This document shows, one piece after another, positions 48,955 to 60,553 of a stretch of DNA of 64,000 nt. The stretch comes from Intestinirhabdus alba. GTDB taxonomy: Bacteria > Pseudomonadota > Gammaproteobacteria > Enterobacterales > Enterobacteriaceae. How positions within the stretch are numbered: the first letter of the stretch is position 1; every line of letters starts with the position of its first letter. The position numbers and the translations under genes were made by a program. The DNA lies in assembly GCF_009711095.1 (NCBI RefSeq), contig NZ_WMJZ01000010.1:1-64000 (forward strand), in the 5' to 3' direction. The notes under the pieces are model-generated. The model had not been told where the DNA came from and made no database searches. It saw only the letters and a program-made list of their open reading frames with translations.

Positions 48955-50787
48955 GTGTCCGGTGAATTGATTTGGGTTGTTTGCTTACTGGCGTTTGCCG
49001 TTGTCCTGTTTGCGACGGGCAAAGTGCGCATGGATGCGGTGGCTTTGCTGGTCATCGTCGCTTTTGTCATGAGCGGAACCCTGACCCTCTCCGAAGCCTT
49101 TTCCGGCTTCAGCGATCCTAACGTGGTGCTGATCGCCGCGCTGTTTATTATTGGCGACGGGCTGGTGCGCACCGGGGTGGCCACCAGTCTGGGAAGCTGG
49201 CTGGTGAAAATGGCCGGCAGCAGCGAAGCGAAGATGCTGACCCTGCTGATGCTGACGGTTGCCGGGCTGGGGGCGTTTATGAGCTCTACCGGCGTGGTGG
49301 CGATCTTTATCCCGGTGGTGCTGAGCGTCTCCCAGCGTATGCAGACCGCGCCGTCGCGGCTGATGATGCCGCTCAGCTTCGCCGGCCTGATCAGCGGCAT
49401 GATGACCCTGGTGGCGACGCCGCCGAACCTGGTGGTTAACAGCGAGCTGCTGCGTGAAGGGCTGGAGGGCTTTAGCTTCTTCAGCGTGACGCCGATTGGT
49501 CTGGTGGTGCTGGCGCTCGGTATTCTCTACATGCTGCTGATGCGTTTTATGCTCAAGGGGGACGATCCGACGACCCAGCGCGAGGGCTGGAAGCGGCGAA
49601 CCTTTCGCGATCTGATCAGAGAGTACCGCCTGACCGGGCGGGCGCGCCGCCTGGCCATTCGCCCCGGCTCGCCGCTCATCGGCCAGCGGCTGGACGATCT
49701 GCAGCTGCGTGAGCGCTACGGAGCCAACGTGATCGGCGTGGAGCGCTGGCGGCGCTTTCGGCGGGTTATCGTTAACGTTAACGGGGTATCGGAATTTCGT
49801 GCCCGCGACGTTCTGCTGATCGATATGTCCGCCGCCGAGGTCGATCTGCGGGAATTTTGCAGTGAACAGCTGCTGGAGCCGATGGTGCTGCGCGGTGAAT
49901 ATTTCTCCGACCAGGCGATGGACGTGGGCATGGCGGAGATATCCCCGATTCCTGAATCGGAGCTGATCGGCAAATCGGTGCGCGAGATTGGCTTTCGCAC
50001 CCGCTATGGCCTGAACGTCGTTGGCCTGAAGCGCGACGGCGCGGCCATCGAAGGGGCACTCATCGATGAAGCGCTGCGGCTGGGGGATATTATCCTGGTG
50101 GTGGGTAACTGGAAGTCAATCTCCCTGCTGGTAAAAGAGGGGCGCGACTTTGTGGCGCTCAATCCGCCGGCGGAGATGAGCGAAGCCTCTCCTGCGCACA
50201 GCCAGGCACCGCACGCCATCTTCAGCCTGGTGCTGATGGTGGCGCTGATGCTGACCAACGAGGTGCCGAATCCGATTGCGGCCATCGTCGCCTGCCTGTT
50301 GATGGGAAAATTTCGCTGCATTGATGCCGAAAGCGCGTGGAAAGCCATTCACTGGCCGAGCATTATTCTGATTGTCGGCATGATGCCCTTCGCCCTGGCG
50401 CTACAAAAAACCGGCGGGGTGGACCTGGTGGTTAAAGGGCTGATGGACGTGGGCGGCGGCTACGGGCCGTACGTTATGCTGGGCTGCCTGTTTGTGCTGT
50501 GCGCGGTGATTGGCCTGTTTATCTCCAATACGGCGACGGCAGTATTGATGGCACCCATTGCGCTGGCGGCGGCGAAAACGATGGGAGTCTCACCCTATCC
50601 GTTTGCGATGGCCATTGCGATGGCCGCCTCGGCCGCCTTTATGACCCCGGTCTCCTCGCCGGTGAATACGCTGGTGCTCGGGCCGGGCAACTACCGCTTC
50701 AGCGACTTCATAAAGCTGGGCGTGCCGTTCACTCTTATCGTGATGGCGGTCTGCGTGGTGCTTATTCCGGTTCTGTTTCCGTTCTGA
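48955..50787 (+). CDS. yfbS: DASS/SLC13-type transporter YfbS with two RCK_C domains
   Basis: A 610-residue inner-membrane transporter of the CitM/SLC13-like ion transporter superfamily. N-terminal and C-terminal membrane halves ([40 protein letters not shown], the paired SNP-like loops) flank two cytosolic TrkA-C domains at about residues 215-300 and 310-400. The GTG start gives the E. coli N-terminus. The substrate is not known. Confidence 0.94.
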   Translation: MSGELIWVVCLLAFAVVLFATGKVRMDAVALLVIVAFVMSGTLTLSEAFSGFSDPNVVLIAALFIIGDGLVRTGVATSLGSWLVKMAGSSEAKMLTLLMLTVAGLGAFMSSTGVVAIFIPVVLSVSQRMQTAPSRLMMPLSFAGLISGMMTLVATPPNLVVNSELLREGLEGFSFFSVTPIGLVVLALGILYMLLMRFMLKGDDPTTQREGWKRRTFRDLIREYRLTGRARRLAIRPGSPLIGQRLDDLQLRERYGANVIGVERWRRFRRVIVNVNGVSEFRARDVLLIDMSAAEVDLREFCSEQLLEPMVLRGEYFSDQAMDVGMAEISPIPESELIGKSVREIGFRTRYGLNVVGLKRDGAAIEGALIDEALRLGDIILVVGNWKSISLLVKEGRDFVALNPPAEMSEASPAHSQAPHAIFSLVLMVALMLTNEVPNPIAAIVACLLMGKFRCIDAESAWKAIHWPSIILIVGMMPFALALQKTGGVDLVVKGLMDVGGGYGPYVMLGCLFVLCAVIGLFISNTATAVLMAPIALAAAKTMGVSPYPFAMAIAMAASAAFMTPVSSPVNTLVLGPGNYRFSDFIKLGVPFTLIVMAVCVVLIPVLFPF

Positions 50788-50800
50788 TTTGCGCCGCTGG

Positions 50801-51400
50801 CTACAGCGGCGAGTCCTGGCTGATTTCATCCAGCGACAGCTGGAAGCTGGGAACGAACACGGCCATAAAGTAGTCCATCTCCTCGCTGCGCCGGGAGGCC
50901 AGCGTCTTTTCCAGACGCCCCCTGGCCAGCAGGAACTCGTTATTGCCCGCCGACAGCTCCTCCAGACATTTCAGATAGGCGCAGAGCGCATCGGCCTGCT
51001 TAACGATCAGCTGCTCTTCTTCGCTGTGCGCCTGCTCATCAATCAGCGAAGTAAAAATATCCTGTAGCTCCTCAGGCACCATCTCAATCAGCTGGCGGCG
51101 GGCTATCTTCTCAATGGCCTTATATTCCTGGGCAATCTGCGAATTGAAATACTTGACCGGGGTCGGCAGATCGCCGGTGAGCACCTCCGAGGCGTCGTGA
51201 TACATCGCCAGCAGGGCGATACGCTCCGCGTTGAGGGTGCCGCCAAATTTGCGATTTTTGATAGCGGCCAGCGCGTGGGCAACCATCGCCACCTGCAGGC
51301 TGTGTTCAGAAACATTCTCTGTGCGCACGTTGCGCATTAAGGGCCAGCGGTTAATCAGTTTAAGACGGGAGAGATGGGCGAAAAAATGGCTCTGCTTCAT
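50801..51400 (-). CDS. yfbR: 5'-deoxynucleotidase YfbR
   Basis: A 199-residue HD-domain phosphohydrolase that removes phosphate from deoxyribonucleoside 5'-monophosphates. Metal-binding motifs: His in [13 protein letters not shown], the HD pair in [20 protein letters not shown] and a later Asp in [12 protein letters not shown]. It is convergent with yfbS, separated by 13 nt. Confidence 0.96.
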   Translation of the reverse strand: MKQSHFFAHLSRLKLINRWPLMRNVRTENVSEHSLQVAMVAHALAAIKNRKFGGTLNAERIALLAMYHDASEVLTGDLPTPVKYFNSQIAQEYKAIEKIARRQLIEMVPEELQDIFTSLIDEQAHSEEEQLIVKQADALCAYLKCLEELSAGNNEFLLARGRLEKTLASRRSEEMDYFMAVFVPSFQLSLDEISQDSPL

Positions 51401-51528
51401 AGTGACCTTTGGGGATGAACAAGCTGATAGGTATTGTGCGCAGAGAAGGCGGTTGGATGCAAATATAGCCGTCGCCCGAAGGCCGTGGATGCTCCGGCCA
51501 GACGACCGGAGCGTCGTTTTGCCCCAGG

Positions 51529-52746
51529 CTACGGCTGACGATAGCCCGACAGGAAACGGCCGAACTTGTTCAGCGACATTTCGATGTCGTCGATACGCGG
51601 CAGGGTGACGATGCGCACATGGTCCGGCTCCGGCCAGTTAAAGGCGGTGCCCTGCACCAGCAGCACTTTCTCCTGCAGCAGGAAGTCGAGCACCATTTTC
51701 TGGTCGTCGTGGATGTTAAACCGTCTGGCGTCAATTTTCGGGAACATGTACAGCGCGCCGCGCGGCTTCACGCAGGAGACGCCGGGAATATCATTTATTA
51801 TCTCCCAGGCCCGGTTGCGCTGCTCATACAGGCGTCCGCCGGGCATGATAAATTCGCTGATGCTTTGATAGCCGCCGAGGGCGGTCTGAATCGCGTGCTG
51901 GGCCGGAACGTTGGCGCACAGGCGCATTGAGGCCAGCATCTCCAGCCCTTCAATGTAGCCTTTGGCATGTTTCTTTGGCCCGTTGAGCACCATCCAGCCC
52001 TGGCGGAACCCCGCCACGCGGTAGGTCTTGGACAGGCCGTTAAAGGTGACGGTCAGCAGATCCGGGGCCATAGCGGCGATAGAGTGATGTTCGGCATCGT
52101 CGTAAAGGATTTTGTCGTAGATCTCGTCGGCAAAAATGATGAGGTTATGCTGCCTGGCGATGTCGACAATCTCCATCAGCAGCGCCTTCGAGTAGACCGC
52201 CCCCGTGGGGTTGTTGGGGTTGATAATCACGATGCCGCGGGTGCGCGGGGTGATTTTAGCGCGGATGTCGTCGAGATCCGGGAACCAGTCCGATGATTCA
52301 TCGCAAAGGTAGTGCACCGCGTTTCCGCTGGAGAGCGATACCGCCGCCGTCCACAGCGGATAGTCCGGGGCCGGAACCAGCATTTCGTCCCCGCTGTTCA
52401 GCAGCGCCTGCATCGCCTGGACAATCAGTTCGGAAACGCCGTTGCCGATGTAGATATCTTCCACGGTCACGTCGCGCATCCCTCGCGCCTGGTAGTGCTG
52501 CATAATCGCCTTGCGGGCGGAATAGAGGCCCTTCGAGTCGCAATATCCCTGCGCCGTCGGCAGGTTACGAATGACGTCCACCAGAATCTCATCGGGCGCT
52601 TCAAAACCGAAGGGGGCGGGGTTGCCAATGTTCAGCTTCAGAACCTTATTGCCTTCCTCTTCCAGGCGCTTTGCTTCTTTCAGAACCGGGCCGCGGATGT
52701 CATAACAGACGTTTTCTAATTTGCTGGATTTTTCAATGGGGGACAT
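51529..52746 (-). CDS. alaA: Glutamate-pyruvate aminotransferase AlaA
   Basis: A 405-residue PLP-dependent class I/II aminotransferase making alanine from pyruvate and glutamate. The PLP lysine lies in [28 protein letters not shown] and [13 protein letters not shown] are the usual cofactor contacts. The open frame reaches 52776, but ATG at 52746 ([13 protein letters not shown]) is the family start. It is divergent from lrhA across a long spacer. Confidence 0.97.
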   Translation of the reverse strand: MSPIEKSSKLENVCYDIRGPVLKEAKRLEEEGNKVLKLNIGNPAPFGFEAPDEILVDVIRNLPTAQGYCDSKGLYSARKAIMQHYQARGMRDVTVEDIYIGNGVSELIVQAMQALLNSGDEMLVPAPDYPLWTAAVSLSSGNAVHYLCDESSDWFPDLDDIRAKITPRTRGIVIINPNNPTGAVYSKALLMEIVDIARQHNLIIFADEIYDKILYDDAEHHSIAAMAPDLLTVTFNGLSKTYRVAGFRQGWMVLNGPKKHAKGYIEGLEMLASMRLCANVPAQHAIQTALGGYQSISEFIMPGGRLYEQRNRAWEIINDIPGVSCVKPRGALYMFPKIDARRFNIHDDQKMVLDFLLQEKVLLVQGTAFNWPEPDHVRIVTLPRIDDIEMSLNKFGRFLSGYRQP

Positions 52747-53654
52747 GAACTTTGACCTTTTTGCTGTTATCGCCACTCCCTGCCGTGGAAGTCAGCTCGG
52801 AACAATGTACTCTCCCCTTGGGGAGTTTTGAAGGGTGTGCAGAGGAAGATTTTGCCCGACAGTGTCGGGGGAGGGGGTAATTAAAAGGCTGTTTATCAAT
52901 AAATAATTAGTTAATAATTCTGATTTATTCCTTATATTTAGTTTTTAAATCTAATTCATGGCGTCTTTAATGACTCTTTGTCTTGCAGTGATTTTGACGA
53001 TTTTATCGCTTCTGCCGCCGTGGCTTTTAATAACCTGACGTTACTGGCGTGAGGGCGGCACAGAACCATAACCCTGTACAGCGCTGTAGCGACGGCAGTG
53101 TGAAGCGAATGTTAAGCAGGGCTAAGGCAGAATGTTAATGCTGATTAATTGTTATTTAATATTTTAATGACGCTTAACGACAGCATTAATAATATGTGCA
53201 GGAGGGCTGAATTTATCAGCGTTATGCATCAGATTATTCGCATTGACACTTATAAATAAGAATTTTTTGAGTTAAGATACCGGAGACGAAATGGCGTAAG
53301 ATTCAACTTAAGTGCAATTAACCTGAACTGAATTCAAATGATAACAGTTTGTTATACATGGTGATTTCTTTGATTCTCTGCAGGAGTGATATTTATAGCG
53401 TTACCTCGTTTATCCCATAACCGTAAGTGAGACAGCGCCAGCCGTTTTAATTGCTGATGGTTTTCCTGACGATATATTCATAAGAAAAAAATCATGTATT
53501 AGCGCCGGGTTTCGTCAGACTGATGATATACATTTTTACTTTTGCCTGGTCCTCCATGGCACCCGTAAGGGAAGCGGATGACAAATGGATTTGCTTGTTT
53601 CTGTATGCACAGTAATGAACCGGCTCGGCATGAGCCGTCAGTAAGTGAAAAATT
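52747..53654. other. Long AT-rich regulatory region between alaA and lrhA
   Basis: 908 nt with no gene of note. CCCGACAGTGTCGGG at 52857-52871 is a perfect hairpin near the alaA side. The rest is AT-rich, with many short A and T runs, as expected for an H-NS-bound, multiply regulated lrhA promoter with a long leader; in E. coli the lrhA upstream region is also unusually long and carries RcsB and LrhA sites. I could not assign individual sites by eye. Confidence 0.55.
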
Positions 53655-54599
53655 ATGATAAATGCAAATCGTCCGATAATTAACCTCGACCTCGATCTGC
53701 TGAGAACATTTGTTGCCGTTGCCGATCTGAACACCTTTGCGGCGGCCGCGGCGGCAGTGTGTCGTACTCAGTCTGCGGTTAGCCAGCAAATGCAGCGCCT
53801 TGAGCAGCTCGTGGGAAAAGAACTGTTTGCTCGTCACGGGCGCAACAAACTGCTGACTGAGCACGGCATTCAGCTTCTGGGCTACGCCAGAAAAATTCTG
53901 CGTTTCAACGATGAGGCCTGCTCGTCGCTGATATTCAATAACCTTCAGGGCGTGCTAACCATCGGTGCTTCCGATGAATCTGCCGATACCATCCTGCCGG
54001 TGCTCCTTAACCGCATTAGCTCTGTATATCCGAAGCTGGCGCTGGACGTCAGGGTTAAGCGCAGCGCCTACGTGGTCGATATGCTGAAAACGCAGGAGGT
54101 GGATCTCATTATCACCACCAGCCGCCCCGGCCCGTTCGTTAGCCTGAACCTGCGCACTTCACCCACCCACTGGTACTGCTCCTCTGAATATGTCCTGCCG
54201 AAAGGCGAGCCGGTTCCGCTGGTGCTGCTGGACGAGCCAAGCCCGTTCCGCGAGGTGGCGCTGGCGGCGCTGAACGCCGCCAATATCCCCTGGCGGCTGG
54301 CCTACGTTGGCTCAACCCTGTCGGCCGTTCTCGCGGCGGTGAAGGCGGGGCTGGGCGTAACGGCGCGCCCCGTTGAGATGATGAGTCCGGATTTACGTGT
54401 GCCCGGTGTGTTGGAAGGACTACCGACGCTGCCGGATACCCAATATCTGCTGTGCCGCGATCCGGCGAGCACCAACGAGCTGGCGCAGGTCATCTTTCAG
54501 GCGATGGAGGCCTGGCATAATCCGTGGCAGTACAGCCTCGCTGCGCCGGAAGAGGGGAGCAGAGCGGCGATGACTGAAAGCATGGCGAGCCAGGCCTAA
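53655..54599 (+). CDS. lrhA: LysR-type regulator LrhA
   Basis: A 314-residue LysR-family transcription factor that represses flhDC (motility) and affects fimbriae and RpoS turnover in E. coli. The winged helix-turn-helix spans about residues 10-70 ([41 protein letters not shown]), with a two-lobed effector domain after it. It is transcribed toward nuo, as in E. coli. The C-terminus ends in a variable Ala/Ser tail. Confidence 0.96.
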   Translation: MINANRPIINLDLDLLRTFVAVADLNTFAAAAAAVCRTQSAVSQQMQRLEQLVGKELFARHGRNKLLTEHGIQLLGYARKILRFNDEACSSLIFNNLQGVLTIGASDESADTILPVLLNRISSVYPKLALDVRVKRSAYVVDMLKTQEVDLIITTSRPGPFVSLNLRTSPTHWYCSSEYVLPKGEPVPLVLLDEPSPFREVALAALNAANIPWRLAYVGSTLSAVLAAVKAGLGVTARPVEMMSPDLRVPGVLEGLPTLPDTQYLLCRDPASTNELAQVIFQAMEAWHNPWQYSLAAPEEGSRAAMTESMASQA

Positions 54600-55536
54600 G
54601 GTCAATCTTTTAGCAGCGGCAGAGGGCACATTTTTTCTCTGTGGGTTAACCGCGATAATACAGAGAGGTGCCCGGTCGCCGTCCGCCGGCGCAACACTAA
54701 GGCCAGCTTATCCCCCCATCTCCGCTGGTGTTGAAAAACAGCCAGCAGCTTTATCTGCGCGCCGCTCCAGGGGCGGTGGCTTTGCGAAACATATCTCCCT
54801 CTGCGCTGGTGTTGAAAAACGGCCAGCAGCTTTATCTGCGCGCCGCTCCAGGGGCGGTGGCTTTGCGAAACATATCTCCCTCTGCGCTGGTGTTGAAAAA
54901 CGGCCAGCAGCTTTATCTGCGCGCCGCTCCAGGGGCGGTGGCTTTGCGAAACATAGAAACATATCTTCCTCTGCGCTGGTGGTGAAAAACGGCCAGCGAC
55001 TTTATCTGCGCGCCGCCGGTGGCGATCGCCCGTCTCAGGCGCGGCGACATTTGCAAAATGTTCTCCACCCGTCGGCGGTGCGGTTGACAAAGTGTGAACG
55101 CGAAACGGCGGCTTTCATGTTAAAAAAACGGGAGGAAATGTTGTTGTTTTATAGGGTGAATTAACAAAAGCGTGTCGCAGATCAAGAAAATAGTCTTATT
55201 CAGGGGGAGGAATCTTCACCAAATCCTGTCAAAATAGACACGTATGCTTCTTTTACTTCACAACGGACTCGATTCAACAACGTTTGTTTCGCACCGCAGG
55301 CTTCGGAGCGTGGTATTCAGAAACTAATATTGTTGATGTAGTGTAAATTAATGTGAGGGAACTTTTGTTAAAGTTGACAAAAGGTTATAGAAAGGGGTAA
55401 AAAAGCCTGGCAATTGGCCGTTCAAACTGGTTTCTGCAGTTAATTGTAAGGTTTTTTTTATTCCTCCCATGAATCGATGTGGCGCTCATCTGCCGGAAAG
55501 AGCAGAGAAGCTGACGCCGCTTTTGATGAGTAAGCA
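54600..55536. other. lrhA-nuoA intergenic region with tandem repeats and nuo leader
   Basis: 937 nt. The first part (54709-55020) is an array of 81-bp tandem repeats, described separately. The second part (55090-55536) is AT-rich and should contain the nuo promoter and its long untranslated leader, as in E. coli. No coding gene is convincing; long open frames across the repeats on both strands arise because the 81-bp unit is a multiple of three. Confidence 0.6.
54709..55020. repeat. 81-bp tandem repeat array
   Basis: Three near-identical 81-bp units begin at 54731, 54812 and 54893, each starting TTGAAAAAC then GCCAGCAGCTTTATCTGCG and ending CTGCGCTGGTG. The third carries an extra 8 nt (AGAAACAT duplicated), and a diverged partial unit begins at 54982; a partial unit also precedes the first. 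Units 2 and 3 are identical where comparable, so the expansion is recent. The array sits 500-830 nt upstream of nuoA. Confidence 0.92.
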
Positions 55537-55980
55537 ATGAGTATGTCAACAACCACTGAAGTCATCGCTCATCACTGGGCATTCGCTATCTTTCTTATTG
55601 TTGCCATTGGCCTGTGCTGCCTGATGCTGGTCGGCGGTTGGTTTTTAGGCGGTCGCGCCCGCGCAAGATCTAAAAACATCCCGTTTGAATCCGGTATTGA
55701 CCCGGTCGGCACCGCCCGCTTACGCCTGTCTGCCAAGTTTTATCTGGTAGCCATGTTCTTCGTTATCTTCGACGTTGAAGCGCTGTATCTGTTCGCATGG
55801 TCATCCTCGGTTCGCGAAAGCGGATGGACGGGCTTTGTGGAAGCTGCAATTTTTATTTTTGTGTTACTGGCTGGTCTGGTTTATCTGGTGCGTATCGGCG
55901 CGCTGGACTGGACGCCCGCGCGTTCACGCCGCGAGCGTATGAACCCGGAAACGAACAGTATCGCTAATCGTCAACGCTAA
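55537..55980 (+). CDS. nuoA: NADH-quinone oxidoreductase subunit A
   Basis: A 147-residue membrane-arm subunit of complex I with three spans. The conserved loop [21 protein letters not shown], which lies near the quinone channel, and [19 protein letters not shown] are intact. It is the first gene of the nuo operon. Confidence 0.97.
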   Translation: MSMSTTTEVIAHHWAFAIFLIVAIGLCCLMLVGGWFLGGRARARSKNIPFESGIDPVGTARLRLSAKFYLVAMFFVIFDVEALYLFAWSSSVRESGWTGFVEAAIFIFVLLAGLVYLVRIGALDWTPARSRRERMNPETNSIANRQR

Positions 55981-55995
55981 CCGCGAGGCAATAAG

Positions 55996-56670
55996 ATGGA
56001 TTATACGCTCACCCGCATAGATCCTAACGGTGAGAATGACCGTTACCCCCTGCAAAAACAGGAGATCGTAACTGATCCCCTGGAACAAGAAGTTAACAAA
56101 AGCGTGTATATGGGCAAGCTCGAACATGCGCTACATGACATGGTTAACTGGGGGCGTAAAAACTCGATCTGGCCGTACAACTTCGGTCTTTCATGCTGCT
56201 ATGTGGAGATGGTGACCTCCTTTACCGCCGTTCACGACGTGGCGCGTTTCGGCGCAGAAGTGCTGCGCGCCTCTCCGCGTCAGGCCGATCTGATGGTGGT
56301 GGCCGGCACCTGCTTTACCAAGATGGCACCGGTGATCCAGCGTCTCTACGATCAGATGCTGGAGCCGAAGTGGGTCATCTCCATGGGCGCATGTGCCAAC
56401 TCCGGCGGCATGTACGATATCTATTCGGTGGTGCAGGGCGTAGATAAGTTTATCCCGGTTGATGTCTATATCCCGGGCTGTCCGCCGCGCCCCGAAGCGT
56501 ATATGCAGGCGTTAATGCTGCTGCAGGAGTCCATCGGCAAAGAGCGTCGTCCGCTCTCCTGGGTCGTAGGCGAGCAGGGCGTTTACCGCGCCAATATGCA
56601 GTCAGAGCGCGAGCGTAAGCGTGGCGAACGCATTGCGGTAACGAACCTGCGTACGCCTGACGAGATTTAA
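55996..56670 (+). CDS. nuoB: NADH-quinone oxidoreductase subunit B
   Basis: A 224-residue peripheral subunit that binds the terminal [4Fe-4S] cluster N2 next to quinone. Ligand cysteines are visible in [10 protein letters not shown] (tandem pair), VAGTCFTKM and PGCPPRPEA. It follows nuoA by 15 nt and is separated from nuoC by 195 nt that hold no obvious gene. Confidence 0.98.
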   Translation: MDYTLTRIDPNGENDRYPLQKQEIVTDPLEQEVNKSVYMGKLEHALHDMVNWGRKNSIWPYNFGLSCCYVEMVTSFTAVHDVARFGAEVLRASPRQADLMVVAGTCFTKMAPVIQRLYDQMLEPKWVISMGACANSGGMYDIYSVVQGVDKFIPVDVYIPGCPPRPEAYMQALMLLQESIGKERRPLSWVVGEQGVYRANMQSERERKRGERIAVTNLRTPDEI

Positions 56671-56865
56671 TTTGCGCCTGTCGGCAGCGGCGTTTCACTT
56701 CGCTTATTATTAAATAGACACAATCATTCAGGTGGTGTCAGTGCGGTAGCTGAGCGAATTTTCCTGACGCCTGCCCCGTTCAGCGGCCGATGCGGAAGCC
56801 GCCTGATGGATAACGTGAAATAAATAGCGCGAAGCCCTGTCGACAGTCACCACGGACCATTTGCA

Positions 56866-58668
56866 ATGGTGAATACTATGACCGACTTAACCGCGCAAGA
56901 CGCCGTATGGCTTACCCGGGATCACCTTGACGACCCGGTTATTGGCGAACTGCGCAACCGTTTTGGGCCGGATGCCTTTACCGTCCAGGCGACCCGCACC
57001 GGGGTTCCCGTTGTCTGGGTAAAGCGCGAGCAGCTGCTTGAGGTGGGCGAGTTCCTGAAGAAACTGCCGAAGCCTTACGTCATGCTGTTTGACCTGCACG
57101 GCATGGATGAGCGTCTGCGCACCCACCGCGAAGGGCTGCCCGCCGCGGACTTCTCCGTTTTCTACCATCTGATCTCTATCGAGCGTAACCGCGATATCAT
57201 GCTTAAGGTGGCGCTGAGCGAAAACGATCTGCGGGTGCCGACCTTTACCCGACTGTTCCCCAACGCCAACTGGTACGAGCGCGAAACCTGGGAGATGTTT
57301 GGCATTGATATCGAAGGCCATCCGCACTTGACGCGCATTATGATGCCGAAAACCTGGACCGGCCACCCGCTGCGTAAAGACTACCCGGCGCGTGCCACGG
57401 AGTTCGACCCGTTCGAGCTGACTAAAGCCCGGCAGGATCTGGAGATGGAGGCGCTGACCTTCAGGCCGGAAGAGTGGGGGATGAAGCGCGGCACCGACAA
57501 CGAGGACTTTATGTTTCTCAACCTCGGCCCGAACCATCCGTCCGCTCACGGCGCGTTCCGTATCATTCTGCAGCTTGACGGCGAAGAGATCGTCGACTGC
57601 GTGCCGGATATCGGCTATCACCACCGCGGCGCGGAGAAGATGGGCGAGCGCCAGTCCTGGCACAGCTACATCCCGTACACCGACCGCATCGAATACCTCG
57701 GCGGCTGCGTCAACGAGATGCCCTACGTGCTGGCGGTGGAAAAGCTGGCGGGAATAACCGTGCCGGATCGCGTCAATGTGATCCGCGTGATGCTCTCGGA
57801 GCTGTTCCGCATCAACAGCCACCTGCTCTATATCTCCACCTTTATTCAGGACGTTGGCGCAATGACGCCGGTGTTCTTCGCCTTTACCGACCGGCAGAAA
57901 ATCTACGACCTGGTGGAGGCCATCACCGGCTTCCGTATGCACCCGGCCTGGTTCCGCATCGGCGGCGTGGCGCACGATCTGCCGCGCGGCTGGGAGCGCC
58001 TGCTGCGCGAATTCCTCGACTGGATGCCGAAGCGTCTGGCCTCCTATGAGAAGGCCGCCCTGCGCAACACTATTCTGAAGGGGCGCTCTCAGGGCGTGGC
58101 CGCCTACGGGGCGAAGGAAGCGCTGGAGTGGGGCACCACCGGCGCGGGCCTGCGCGCCACCGGCATTGCCTTCGACGTGCGCAAATGGCGTCCCTATTCA
58201 GGCTATGAAAACTTCGACTTCGAAGTGCCGGTGGGCGGCGGCGTTTCCGACTGCTACACCCGCGTGATGCTGAAGGTGGAAGAGCTGCGCCAGAGCCTGC
58301 GCATCCTTGAGCAGTGCCTCAACAACATGCCCGAGGGGCCGTTCAAAGCGGATCACCCGCTGACCACGCCGCCGCCGAAAGAGCGCACGCTGCAGCATAT
58401 CGAAACCCTGATCACCCACTTCCTGCAGGTTTCGTGGGGGCCGGTGATCCCGGCTAACGAATCCTTCCAGATGGTGGAGGCGACCAAGGGGATCAACAGC
58501 TACTACCTGACCAGCGACGGCAGCACCATGAGCTACCGCACCCGCGTGCGCACGCCGAGCTTTGCGCACCTGCAGCAGATCCCGTCGGCGATCCGCGGCA
58601 GCCTGGTGTCGGATCTGATCGTCTATCTGGGGAGTATCGACTTTGTTATGTCAGATGTGGACCGCTAA
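56866..58668 (+). CDS. nuoC: NADH-quinone oxidoreductase subunit C/D fusion
   Basis: A 600-residue fused NuoCD subunit, the form typical of Enterobacteriaceae. The N-terminal 30-kDa domain (about 1-190) ends in [14 protein letters not shown]; the C-terminal 49-kDa domain begins at [18 protein letters not shown], with the quinone-site His in that stretch, and continues to [11 protein letters not shown]. The start MVNTMTDL matches E. coli. nuoE follows 2 nt later. Confidence 0.97.
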   Translation: MVNTMTDLTAQDAVWLTRDHLDDPVIGELRNRFGPDAFTVQATRTGVPVVWVKREQLLEVGEFLKKLPKPYVMLFDLHGMDERLRTHREGLPAADFSVFYHLISIERNRDIMLKVALSENDLRVPTFTRLFPNANWYERETWEMFGIDIEGHPHLTRIMMPKTWTGHPLRKDYPARATEFDPFELTKARQDLEMEALTFRPEEWGMKRGTDNEDFMFLNLGPNHPSAHGAFRIILQLDGEEIVDCVPDIGYHHRGAEKMGERQSWHSYIPYTDRIEYLGGCVNEMPYVLAVEKLAGITVPDRVNVIRVMLSELFRINSHLLYISTFIQDVGAMTPVFFAFTDRQKIYDLVEAITGFRMHPAWFRIGGVAHDLPRGWERLLREFLDWMPKRLASYEKAALRNTILKGRSQGVAAYGAKEALEWGTTGAGLRATGIAFDVRKWRPYSGYENFDFEVPVGGGVSDCYTRVMLKVEELRQSLRILEQCLNNMPEGPFKADHPLTTPPPKERTLQHIETLITHFLQVSWGPVIPANESFQMVEATKGINSYYLTSDGSTMSYRTRVRTPSFAHLQQIPSAIRGSLVSDLIVYLGSIDFVMSDVDR

Positions 58669-58670
58669 TT

Positions 58671-59171
58671 ATGCACGATAATCAACCATTACAAACCGAG
58701 GCTTTTGAGCTGAGTGCGGCAGAGCGTGAGGCCATTGAGCACGAGAAGCACCACTACGAAGACCCGCGTGCGGCGTCCATTGAAGCGCTGAAAATCGTTC
58801 AGAAGCAGCGTGGCTGGGTGCCGGACGGCGCGATCCACGCCATCGCCGGGGTGCTGGGCATTCCGGCCAGCGATGTCGAAGGCGTGGCCACCTTCTACAG
58901 CCAGATCTTCCGCCAGCCGGTGGGGCGTCACGTGATCCGCTACTGCGACAGCGTGGTGTGCCATATCAACGGCTACCAGGGGATTCAGGCCGCGCTGGAG
59001 CAGAAGCTCAATATCAAGCCGGGGCAGACCACCTTCGACGGCCGCTTTACGCTGCTGCCGACCTGCTGTCTGGGGAACTGCGATAAAGGGCCGAACATGA
59101 TGATCGATGACGATACCCACGCGCATCTGACCCCGGAAGGGATTCCTGAACTGCTGGAGCGGTATAAATGA
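58671..59171 (+). CDS. nuoE: NADH-quinone oxidoreductase subunit E
   Basis: A 166-residue thioredoxin-fold subunit holding the [2Fe-2S] cluster N1a. Its ligands lie in [13 protein letters not shown] and [13 protein letters not shown]. The stop overlaps the nuoF start by 4 nt, so they are coupled; the two form the NADH dehydrogenase module with NuoG. Confidence 0.97.
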   Translation: MHDNQPLQTEAFELSAAEREAIEHEKHHYEDPRAASIEALKIVQKQRGWVPDGAIHAIAGVLGIPASDVEGVATFYSQIFRQPVGRHVIRYCDSVVCHINGYQGIQAALEQKLNIKPGQTTFDGRFTLLPTCCLGNCDKGPNMMIDDDTHAHLTPEGIPELLERYK

Positions 59172-60505
59172 GAGACATTATCCGTACTCCCGAAACCCAT
59201 CCTCTGACCTGGCGTTTGCGCGATGACCAACAGCCGGTATGGCTGGATGAATACCGCAGCAAGAACGGCTACGAGGGCGCGCGCCGGGCCTTAAGCGGCC
59301 TCTCCCCGGACGACATTGTCAGCCAGGTCAAAGACGCTGGCCTGAAAGGGCGCGGCGGGGCGGGCTTTTCCACCGGCCTGAAGTGGAGCCTGATGCCAAA
59401 AGACGAATCCATGAACATCCGTTACCTGCTGTGTAACGCCGATGAGATGGAGCCGGGCACCTACAAAGACCGCCTGCTGATGGAGCAACTGCCGCACCTG
59501 CTGGTGGAGGGGATGCTGATCTCCGCCTTCGCGCTGAAGGCATACCGCGGCTATATCTTCCTGCGCGGCGAATATATCGAGGCGGCGGCCAACCTGCGCC
59601 GCGCCATCGCCGAAGCGACCGAGGCCGGCCTGCTGGGTAAAAACATCCTTGGCTCCGGTTTTGACTTCGAGCTGTTCGTACACACCGGGGCAGGGCGCTA
59701 TATCTGCGGCGAAGAGACGGCGCTGATCAACTCGCTGGAGGGCCGCCGCGCCAACCCGCGCTCCAAGCCGCCGTTCCCGGCCACTTCCGGGGCGTGGGGT
59801 AAGCCGACCTGCGTCAACAACGTTGAAACGCTGTGCAACGTTCCGGCGATCCTCGCCAACGGCGTGGCGTGGTATCAGAGTCTGTCGCAGAGTAAAGACG
59901 CGGGCACCAAGCTGATGGGCTTCTCCGGCCGGGTGAAAAATCCGGGGCTGTGGGAGCTGCCGTTCGGCATCACCGCGCGGGAGATCCTCGAAGAGTACGC
60001 CGGCGGTATGCGCGACGGCCTGAAGTTTAAGGCCTGGCAGCCGGGCGGCGCGGGGACCGACTTTCTCACCGAAGCGCATCTCGACCTGCCGATGGATTTT
60101 GAAAGCATCGGCAAGGCGGGCAGCCGTTTGGGCACCGCGCTGGCGATGGCGGTTGACCACGAGATCGGCATGGTGCCGCTGGTGCGCAACCTGGAGGAGT
60201 TCTTTGCCCGCGAATCCTGCGGCTGGTGTACGCCGTGCCGTGACGGTCTGCCGTGGAGCGTAAAAATTCTGCGCGCCCTGGAGCGCGGCGAAGGCCAGCC
60301 AGGGGACATCGAGACGCTTGAGCAGCTGTGTCGCTTCCTCGGGCCGGGTAAAACCTTCTGCGCGCACGCGCCGGGTGCGGTAGAGCCGCTGCAGAGCGCG
60401 ATTAAGTACTTTCGCGAAGAATTTGAAGCGGGCATTAAGCAGCCGTTCAGCAATACCCACGCCATCAACGGCGTACAGCCGAACCTGCTTAAGGCGCGCT
60501 GGTAA
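59168..60505 (+). CDS. nuoF: NADH-quinone oxidoreductase subunit F
   Basis: A 445-residue subunit that binds NADH, FMN and cluster N3. The glycine-rich [17 protein letters not shown] binds [24 protein letters not shown] contacts FMN; cluster cysteines lie in [12 protein letters not shown] with the fourth in [10 protein letters not shown]. It is standard in length. Confidence 0.98.
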   Translation: MRDIIRTPETHPLTWRLRDDQQPVWLDEYRSKNGYEGARRALSGLSPDDIVSQVKDAGLKGRGGAGFSTGLKWSLMPKDESMNIRYLLCNADEMEPGTYKDRLLMEQLPHLLVEGMLISAFALKAYRGYIFLRGEYIEAAANLRRAIAEATEAGLLGKNILGSGFDFELFVHTGAGRYICGEETALINSLEGRRANPRSKPPFPATSGAWGKPTCVNNVETLCNVPAILANGVAWYQSLSQSKDAGTKLMGFSGRVKNPGLWELPFGITAREILEEYAGGMRDGLKFKAWQPGGAGTDFLTEAHLDLPMDFESIGKAGSRLGTALAMAVDHEIGMVPLVRNLEEFFARESCGWCTPCRDGLPWSVKILRALERGEGQPGDIETLEQLCRFLGPGKTFCAHAPGAVEPLQSAIKYFREEFEAGIKQPFSNTHAINGVQPNLLKARW

Positions 60506-60553
60506 AAACAGAATTTTGATTAACGCTCGGCCCTGGCTGAGCCAACTGGAAGC

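Noticed and set aside
54602-55090. Repetitive 162-codon protein across the 81-bp repeats
   Set aside because: The frame exists only because the repeat length is divisible by three; the opposite strand is open too, and there is no ribosome-binding site or family match.
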